Assembly (NCBI GenBank): GCA_020284085.1
Contig: JACEVL010000338.1
Span: 337,001 to 401,000 of the forward strand
Origin: Aporrectodea caliginosa
Lineage: Eukaryota; Annelida; Clitellata; Crassiclitellata; Lumbricidae
Length of the DNA: 64,000 nucleotides
Direction of reading: 5' to 3'
Shown in pieces: positions 56,815-64,000 of the stretch. Under the pieces are notes generated by a model, which was not told the origin of the DNA, ran no database searches, and was given only the letters and a program-made list of their open reading frames with translations. The first letter of the stretch is position 1, and each line of letters opens with the position of its first letter. Position numbers and translations under genes: made by a program.

Positions 56815-57945
56815 AAGAGCACGCACGCGCACGCACACAGACAATGAATTCTACTTTTTATTCCGTGATTTTCGTTTGCAAACAGCAACGGCCAACAATT
56901 CATTGTTTATCCTTGTGTTTTGTTGGAACTATACTGACTCAAAAATTGTCGTATTTAAGTAGGCCTACTTTATTAGGTTTGTTACATGGTAGACTTTACA
57001 ATGTAATTGATGTATGCATATGTAGCGCTTTTAACAGTTTAACGGCGCTGATATAATGCTGTCAGACGTTTCTCTAGAACTTATTGAAGAAAATTGGTGT
57101 CTTATGGATTGGAGCGGGAGATGGTTGAATGGCAATACGCTGGCACGAAGATCAGCAGCGGGTTTCGAACCCGCTAGCCCCATAAGGTTGACTCAATCTT
57201 TAACTCCCTAGAGGGCGACTGTAAAATGAGCAGTAGGACAGATTGACGACTTGCAGACTGCCATACAGTTAATTCGTTTACTCATGTTTAACTTGTTATC
57301 ATCTTTTGCTACTATATCATGTGAATGTAATCTTACCTCGTATTGTCAGTTTGAATTATCAACAGAATATTTTAAAAAATTAGTCTAGAAAATTCCAATA
57401 GCTCGTCCATTTGAAACTACTAGCATGAACATTCGAAGACGTTTCTCATCTCATGCTTTTAAGTAATCGGCTATGAGCACATTTTGCAAACTGTTAGAAA
57501 GTTGCTTCCGTGAAATCTTTGCTTTTGTAAGATATATTCAAATTCCATAATTCCTACTTTGTTGTCTTATCATTAAAAAGAACAAAGCAATTCGAATATT
57601 TTAAATTAATAAAGTACATGAATTCATTTGTCATCAAAATATCTAAAATTAATGAAAAATCAATATAATTTAAAGAATTTTTGCATAGACTGAATTTGCT
57701 TTATTTCGACTTGCTCACACTAACGTCTGCAGCCAATCCTCTAAGAGCAACCAGTAATTGCACTAAATCTTCATAAAAATCTAGTCTACATGAAGTTCGT
57801 TACATTGGTTGTAATGAGAATGCCATTCTCATTCATACCAGATTCACACAGGATAACTGGATCATTTGTTTAACCAGCAAAAGGGCATTTCAATGTCCGC
57901 CTAAATAGACAATTTTTGCAGGCTGTCGCCATCGTTGTGTTTAAC
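56815..57945. other. Spacer, no gene; possible SINE remnant
   Basis: AT-rich. At 57125-57200 a cagcgggtttcgaacccgct motif (B-box-like on either strand) lies in gctagccccataagg context, suggesting a tRNA-derived remnant. A closed cloverleaf could not be formed. Confidence 0.35.
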
Positions 57946-58340
57946 CCTTAGATTAAAACTGATGGATGACTGTCTTTCCATTTCTACTTCACGTCACCGA
58001 TTCCTTCTTTTCTTCTGCCTCTTTGGTCCATCGTCCTTTTCCAGCTGCGAAATAACCAAGTTCCTAATTGAAATTTCAACCATGTGAAGAATGTCGATAT
58101 GACCGCCTCATGTAGTTAGCAACGACACACCGAATGACGTCCACATATAGTTAGGCCTACTAACATCCTCTTTGGGACACGGCAATCGATTGGTTGGACC
58201 CAATAATCTTCCACTTAAACGTGGAACCACAGCTGCATGAAGGAACAGTGACTCCTTCCACTTGAAGTGGCTGTAGGAACAGCAACCCCGGTCCATTTGA
58301 AAATGATTCAGTTCGGACCAAATGGTTGTTTAACCAAGTT
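57945..58340 (-). pseudogene. NHL propeller gene relic 2
   Basis: Minus-strand similarity to 61240-61400 of the intact gene: gactgtctttccatttctac, tcaccgattccttcttttct, aaataaccaagttcc and tgaaatttcaaccatgtga. It retains less than relic 1. It lies between TLR3 and relic psi4, repeating the arrangement between TLR2 and TLR3. Confidence 0.75.
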
Positions 58341-58529
58341 TAAGTCCGGAAGAATCACAGACGACTCAGTGATGAGGAAGTTGGATTCCGTTCTAATCTA
58401 ATCTAATATCTAATCCATTCAAATGACTTCTATAGCGCCATTATCATCATGATGCGTTTAAGAAGCAATCAATGGTTAGTAAATTATTCACTGCAGCCCA
58501 ATCGTCCATCCCGCTAATAAAGATCACTT

Positions 58530-59010
58530 TCTTACTCATTTTCGTCTGCTTAGTTTGCTAAAACATCGCAGACATGGTGTTTTCTCTGTTTTCGGTCGGA
58601 GGCCTAACTCTGATCTTGTCCAAAAGACAAAGGTCTGTGTCAACATAAAACGTGTAGGCCCTACCTAGCGATTTTGGCTATTTATTCAAAAAATGGAAAG
58701 CAGTCTACAGACAGGTGCAAACGAAATCGACCAAAAACAATGCGTTTACAAAGAGATAAAAAAAACAATGTGCGATTAACAACATAGCTTGTCATATTTA
58801 TTGCTATATTAATCAATTTAATACGTCTGCTTTTTCTATCATATTTGACACCTCTACTTTTCTATTATAATTCAATTTTGCTTCTGCTGCTAAGGCACAG
58901 TCTACAATGAGGGATAAGGAAAAGCAACTGTCAGTGTGACTTGGTGAATTGGTTTTCTTTTCAAGCAATAAGAAAAGGAGAAGCGTCACCGATGAAAGTG
59001 CTGGAAAATG
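58530..59010 (+). promoter_or_regulatory. Conserved beta-type upstream block (psi4 copy)
   Basis: ttactcattttcgtctgctt, ttgtccaaaagacaaagg, cgattttggctatttattca and gcgtttacaaagagataaaa match the TLR1 and TLR3 upstream blocks. 58811-59010 then matches 32936-33121 (atcaatttaa.ac.tcg.ctttttctatcat and onward). Confidence 0.5.
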
Positions 59011-59505
59011 ATGGAGGCTGCTGCTGCAGCAACCAGGTTCAAGGCATTGTTCTGTTGCGTGATTAATGTTGAGTGCACGAATAACTTTAGCAATGAAGCT
59101 AATACTCCTGTCCTCAATAATTGATCAAATAGATGGACATGTTTGTTCTTGCTCAAAAGATTTCGGCATTTACAGTTGGGTTACTCCCTCCATCTTTGAT
59201 GCTTTTAGATTGAAGTGAAAATTATTTGAAGAGTTTTCCTCACGAGTGTGATTGAAACCTATAGGAGTTAAAACTCGGAAAGAATATAATTTAGAAACGG
59301 GAAAATAATAGCTTTCTATATTTAATGTCTCTCAAACATATGCGATAGATCTATCTTTAAATTCACTTTATGATGCTGAACCTCTCGCTCTCAGTTCGAA
59401 TTCCTTGAATAATAATTGATCTATATCGAAAAATGTTTCGTCTCGATGAAAAAAACCTGGAAAATTTTTCAACAGGCTCCGAATATTCAAAGAACATGAA
59501 ACCCG
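59011..59505 (+). pseudogene. TLR relic psi4 (beta type)
   Basis: atggaggctgctgctgcagc aligns with the TLR1 start, and gttgagtgcacgaataac with the end of the signal peptide. Further on, tgaacctctcgctctcagtt, attccttgaataataattga and caggctccgaatattcaaag match the middle LRRs of TLR1 and TLR3. About two thirds of exon 1 is missing, stops are in every frame, and there is no LRRCT or TIR. Confidence 0.8.
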
Positions 59506-59704
59506 CTAGTGCCTTTTCTCATGATTTGTCCTGATAGAATGTCAAACAGGCATGGGGAGAGGTTGCATCCAAGTCGAACTCCTTTTAAAACTTTGAACCA
59601 TTTCGAAGTATGGCCATCTGTCCTAACATTAGTCTGTTGTTGTCTGTTAGCGATTCCTTTGTAGTTGGACTCTCTGAGGTCGAATGCCCATTTCGAGCAT
59701 GGTC

Positions 59705-60235
59705 AGTGAAGAATTATAAGAGTAATATTAAAAGTAACATAATTCATTCGATTTTCACGATTCATGAGGTGCGAGAACATCTTTTCGTTGGGTCTTAACA
59801 CGTTGTAGAGTGAAATGGATTGTCACGATTGTGTTGGCTGCATGTCAGTGTGGCTCTTTATGAGCTTTTCAATCGTTCGTGCTAAATAATTTGTGTTAAT
59901 GACTTGCAATTTCAGTTAACGCTAATTTTGTTACATATGATATGACTATAATTATCTGTGGGACATCTATGTACGGTGCAGTTACGTAATGCTATTATAG
60001 TGAGTATAGTCAACTTTCTCCAGGATTAAGCAGAGTTGACGAATATACGACTACATTAAATTACAGAATTGAAGAAGAGTCGTTCCTTGAGCTAAAAGTG
60101 AGAGGTTCCTTGAGCTAAAAGTGAGAGGTAGCAAACTTTGAAATGTTAGAGACGAAACATCCTTAGCATCGGCATATGAGGATGGGTGAACTTGTCTCTC
60201 TTTGCCGCCTGATCATGTCACCTGCAATGTTTGAT
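59705..60235 (+). repeat. Duplicated TLR 3' flank, copy 2
   Basis: Collinear with 38300-38790 (downstream of TLR1); see that entry for shared words. A short tandem duplication (ttccttgagctaaaagtgag twice) occurs at about 60093-60130. Confidence 0.8.
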
Positions 60236-60239
60236 CTAA

Positions 60240-60985
60240 TCTAATCCAACGTCTATTGCGCCGCTATCATAATGCATAAGACATACGTTAGTTTTTGTAA
60301 GTTATGTATGTTTACTGACTAATTGATCATTTACCTCCTTCACTACTTAAATATGATGTACCTTTTAGTCATGATAGAGTTGTGAACTTGTGATCAATCG
60401 TTTATATTTGTTATGTTGTTTTATGTTGGGAACAATAAAATTGAATTGAACTGAATTGAACATCATTCGATGGTCGTTCGAGTGAAGTTGTAGTCACAGC
60501 CACCAAGAACGTCCGGGAGTCTACATGTACGCCCTAAGTCTAATCACATCTGGTCAACTTATAGAAATATTTATAGGCGAGCGCTTTGCCATGTTAATTA
60601 ATATATAATTAAGTTACATTATCCACACTTTATTAGAAATAACATGCATCCATTATTAAATGTGGAAATTATTTAAACACTAATAATGAAAAAATAATTA
60701 AAATGATGAATTATTGTGTATAATATCTTAATCGAGAATCATGATAACTAGAAGGATTTGTGAACGCTTCTCCATGTTAATTAAAACTGCTAATGAAGAC
60801 ATCATCAAGATCCATAATGCGTTGAATTTTCCATGTTTATTATCCAATTATTAAATAATTCATTAGTTACTCAAGTATAACTACCTTTTTAAACTGCAGT
60901 TTGAAATAACGGTAATTATGGATTCGTTTGTTAGCGCAATGTACAAGTTTAAAACAGAAGGAAAGATTCCCGCACACATTGAATG
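60240..60985. other. Spacer, AT-rich, no gene seen
   Basis: A LINE-like tail at about 60400-60465 (gggaacaataaaattgaatt followed by gaactgaattgaac). The rest is AT-rich with no exon. Confidence 0.45.
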
Positions 60986-60989
60986 TACT

Positions 60990-61891
60990 TTATTCTGCTT
61001 TGTACTGTGCCACCACAGCTCCAGTTAACGATCCTCTTTGACCAACCAGTAACTGATTCTCGTCTTCATCAAAATGCAGTCTCCAAGGAAGCTCCATGTT
61101 ATTGGCAGGAATAAGAATTCCATTCCAATTCATATCGGAATCCAATAGGATGACTTGACCGAATCCTTGATCAGCAACAAACAGTTTATCATTTGTACCA
61201 ATCCATAGATAGACTGGATAGTCCAATCGCTGAGTCTCGCATGTGGAGTAGAAACGACGAATGACCGTCTTTCCATCTCTACTCACCTCAGTGATTCCTT
61301 CTTCTCTTCTTCCATTTGGTTCAACTTCTTTCTTTCCCGTGTGGCAAATGACAAAGTTTCCAGTCGATGTTTCAACCACATGACGAGCGTCGATGATGTC
61401 CTTGTGTAGCTTGACTGTGTCACGTAGGGTTGCGTCTCGATTATAGATCTTCAGATTGGATGATGACATGTCGCGTTCATTTTTCAGTACTAGCAGACCA
61501 CCATCCTTTGTTACTGAAAATGTGTACGGATTTTCGACGCCTACACCGGACAGCCATTTGGTTATATGGTTGTTGGATGCCTTGATCTTCCAGATGAATT
61601 TTATGTCTGACGAATCGCTTACGTACAGACAATCATCAATGTCGCTTGAAACAATGTCTTCTGGATGTTTGATCTCTTTTATCTGTATAGCGTCTATGCG
61701 ACGAAAGGAATCAGAATTCTTAAACACGTAAATGAAATGAGGTGTCAGGCAATTAATAGTAGGAAACGAACGTCGCAGAACGAAGAATTTGTTGTTGAGC
61801 TTAGTCACTCCAAAAACGTGGACATCCATTAATTCATCCGGATAAAGTGTTTCAAGTCTTGTCTTAGACGTCAGAGTAAAAGAAGAACTTG
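60990..61891 (-). CDS. NHL-type beta-propeller protein, last exon (partial gene)
   Basis: About 300 codons to a TAA stop. The exon begins at an acceptor (ttctattttag, ending 61892 on this strand), with the second base of a codon, so at least one upstream exon is needed; none was identified. Propeller-blade motifs: HPEDIVSSDIDDCLYVSD, NPYTFSVTKDGGLLVLKNER, ARHVVETSTGNFVICHTGKK, YPVYLWIGTNDKLFVADQGF and PWRLHFDEDENQLLVGQRGS, each in the P/D..D.LYV(A/S)D style of NHL repeats. No RING, B-box or membrane segment is visible in this exon. Function is unknown; NHL propellers generally bind protein or RNA. The stop overlaps an AATAAA. Decayed copies between the TLRs show that it was duplicated with them. 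Confidence 0.82.
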
Positions 61892-61894
61892 CTA

Positions 61895-62120
61895 AAATAG
61901 AAATATTCAATATTATTAAGGCTTGGCTGGTTTAACACAACGTACTATAATCCAGTCCCATCTGCTTTTGGATTTAAGCACAGTGCTTTTATATCTAGTA
62001 ATAATGCATAAACATTTAGCAGTACTTAACGGAGGTGTGCTTCTCCAAAACATAGATCTATCCAGGTTGAACAGCTTAGTATACACAACAATTTATTAAC
62101 CAATTTATTATACGTTTCTG
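61895..62120. other. Intronic or spacer DNA, no exon identified
   Basis: Upstream (on the minus strand) of the NHL exon. No signal-peptide or start exon could be recognised. A (TATG)n run is at about 62123-62148. Confidence 0.4.
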
Positions 62121-62122
62121 CT

Positions 62123-62360
62123 GTATGTATGTATGTATGTATGTATGAGCACTTGTTATAGCGCCCCTTCAAGATTTCTACTCAGAGGCGCTCCCGACTA
62201 CAGCGCGGACACTGAATCGGAGTTTCACGCCGAAGCGCATGAGCAATTGCGAGTGAAGGACTTGCCCAAGGTCTCTACGCGGCGGCTTGAGGTGGATTCG
62301 AACCCACAGCCCTCCGGCTGCAAGGCACCGACAATACCAATACACCACCGCGCCCCGCTG
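62123..62360 (-). mobile_element. tRNA-derived SINE with LINE-like 3' end (minus)
   Basis: Read on the minus strand: tRNA-like head with tggtgtattggtattgtcgg (A-box region) and gggttcgaatccacc (B box), body gggcaagtccttcactcgca, then gggagcgcctctgagtagaa and atcttgaaggggcgctata. This last part matches the 3' end of the LINE copies at 3155-3215 and 48145-48185. It ends in (CATA)n. Not a functional tRNA: the head lacks a matching acceptor stem. Confidence 0.82.
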
Positions 62361-62539
62361 TGACATATCCTAATATTCAAGAACAAGATAACAACAAGAA
62401 AACTACATGACATATTATATGGCTCAATTGGCTGCATGGCGTTAAAGTTTCCCCAGCAGCTCTTGCTTTTGCCTGAATTATGTCACTAACTAGACAATTG
62501 GTTAGTTTGCTGGACTGTCAATCGTAAGTTCGGGATTAA

Positions 62540-62800
62540 AAACCTCCGCTATTTTTGCCCCAAATGCACCCCAGTACACTGCCAGTACAGTGTGAGGGGA
62601 GGAGGAAGCAGAGAGAGAGAGAGAGATAGAGAGTGAGGACTGACGGTGGACCCTCGTGTGTCAGGCCTGAGAAACAGGAAACACCACACCCACAGTTGCC
62701 TCTTGGGGCCACTAGCTAATGTATTGCTGCTTCGCATTTCTCCTGCCTTGCCCCTATCAGCAGGATCTTTGACCTATATGCTATCCTAAGGGGGAATTCA
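62540..62800. repeat. Probable dispersed repeat, unclassified
   Basis: Contains ccagtacactgccagtacag, a (GA)n stretch and gtgaggactgacgg, loosely resembling 4920-5000. No gene. Confidence 0.35.
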
Positions 62801-63118
62801 ATGGCCGCAACATGCATTCAGTCGGGCACCACTAGATAATTTATTGACAAAATGAGCAAGGTCGAGACCACGCAGTCACTTTAGAGAAACGTTAACATTT
62901 GGACCTTCATTGACATTTTATATGACACATCATCTCTATAACTATTTCAAAAAATTATTTGGTTAAATTGTGTGCTCCTTTCAGCCCAGTTCAAACGTAA
63001 ATGTATTGACAAATATATAGAAAACATTTAAAGTTTTAACGCATTATTTCTAAAATTAGTGCAAACGAATTATTTGATGCGTAATAAATCCCAGACTCTG
63101 GCAATATCGATTAAATTC
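62800..63118. other. AT-rich spacer, nothing recognised
   Basis: No exon, RNA gene or element seen between the repeat at 62540-62800 and the satellite. Confidence 0.4.
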
Positions 63119-64000
63119 TATTTTGTCTGTTTATGAATCATATTTAATCACTCTGTTTATGAATCAGTCAGTCATTTAATCACTCTGTTTATGAATCAGT
63201 CAGTCATTTAATCACTCTGTTTATGAATCAGTCAGTCATTTAATCACTCTGTTTATGAATCATATTTAATCACTCTGTTTATGAATCATATTTAATCACT
63301 CTGTTTATGAATCAGTCAGTCATTTAATCACTCTGTTTATGAATCAGTCAGTCATTTAATCACTCTGTTTATGAATCATATTTAATCACTCTGTTTATGA
63401 ATCAGTCAGTCATTTAATCACTCTGTTTATGAATCAGTCAGTCATTTAATCACTCTGTTTATGAATCAGTCAGTCATTTAATCACTCTGTTTATGAATCA
63501 TATTTAATCACTCTGTTTATGAATCATATTTAATCACTCTGTTTATGAATCAGTCATTTAATCACTCTGTTTATGAATCAGTCAGTCATTTAATCACTCT
63601 GTTTATGAATCATATTTAATCACTCTGTTTATGAATCATATTTAATCACTCTGTTTATGAATCATATTTAATCACTCTGTTTATGAAATCATATTTAATC
63701 ACTCTGTTTATGAATCATATTTAATCACTCTGTTTATGAAGTCATATTTAATCACTCTGTTTATGAATCATATTTAATCACTCTGTTTATGAATCATATT
63801 TAATCACTCTGTTTATGAATCACTCTGTTTAGTCATCATTTAATCACTCTGTTTATGAATCAGTCAGTCATTTAATCACTCTGTTTATGAATCATATTTA
63901 ATCACTCTGTTTATGAATCATATTTAATCACTCTGTTTATGAATCATATTTAATCACTCTGTTTATGAATCAGTCAGTCATTTAATCACTCTGTTTATGA
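63119..64000. repeat. Satellite with alternating 26-bp and 32-bp units
   Basis: All units share cactctgtttatgaat. Short units continue catatttaat (26 bp) and long units cagtcagtcatttaat (32 bp). About 30 units occur, with one 28-bp variant near 63550 and a truncated or joined unit near 63820. The array continues past the window end. It is not CRISPR: there are no unique spacers. Confidence 0.95.

Noticed and set aside
62285..62360. tRNA gene
   Set aside because: Head of a SINE: the B box gggttcgaatcc is followed by SINE body and a LINE-like tail, not by a 3' acceptor stem.
63119..64000. CRISPR-like array of regularly spaced repeats
   Set aside because: Spacers are not unique (only two versions) and the context is an animal genome; it is a satellite.

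Overview
The window looks like nuclear DNA of an invertebrate animal. It has spliced genes, non-LTR (LINE) and tRNA-derived (SINE) retrotransposon pieces, non-autonomous DNA transposons and very many microsatellites. Genes that can be read are a rhodopsin-type GPCR exon, a sarcoplasmic calcium-binding protein resembling annelid SCPs, a tandem array of Toll-like receptors (TLRs) and an NHL-type beta-propeller gene. The protein set suits a marine lophotrochozoan (annelid, brachiopod or mollusc grade); this placement is inference.

Layout. 1-16 kb: dense simple repeats (GA, GGA, GGAT, CTGT, CCT, GGCA, TCTG), scattered SINE/LINE pieces and one GPCR exon (minus strand, 13.8-14.3 kb). 16-24 kb: repeats including a roughly 400-bp (CAGT)n tract, a transposon-protein remnant and the EF-hand gene (20.2-21.3 kb). 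24-62 kb: a duplicated receptor region. Five TLR copies lie on the plus strand: relic psi0 (28.3-29.3), TLR1 (33.1-38.0), TLR2 (48.9-51.3), TLR3 (54.4-56.8) and relic psi4 (59.0-59.5). An NHL propeller gene lies on the minus strand at 61.0-61.9 kb, with two decayed copies interleaved at 52.5-53.2 and 57.9-58.3 kb. 63.1-64 kb: a satellite running off the window end.

Each complete TLR has two coding exons: exon 1 holds signal peptide, LRRNT, LRRs, LRRCT and the membrane helix; exon 2 holds the TIR domain. TLR2 and TLR3 are intact (about 668 and 669 residues). TLR1 keeps an intact TIR exon but has a TAG stop between membrane helix and splice donor, and its intron carries a piggyBac-like element filled with a 20-bp minisatellite. 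The last 230 bp or so of the three TIR domains are almost identical, while the N-terminal ectodomains are strongly diverged. The copies fall into two types: alpha (psi0, TLR2) and beta (TLR1, TLR3, psi4). The DNA upstream of psi0 (24.8-28.2 kb) matches the DNA upstream of TLR2 (45.0-48.9 kb), so an alpha-beta block was itself duplicated. Paralogous segments give unoccupied sites for several transposon insertions.

All comparisons were made by eye within this window. Identities, family names and organism were not checked by any search.
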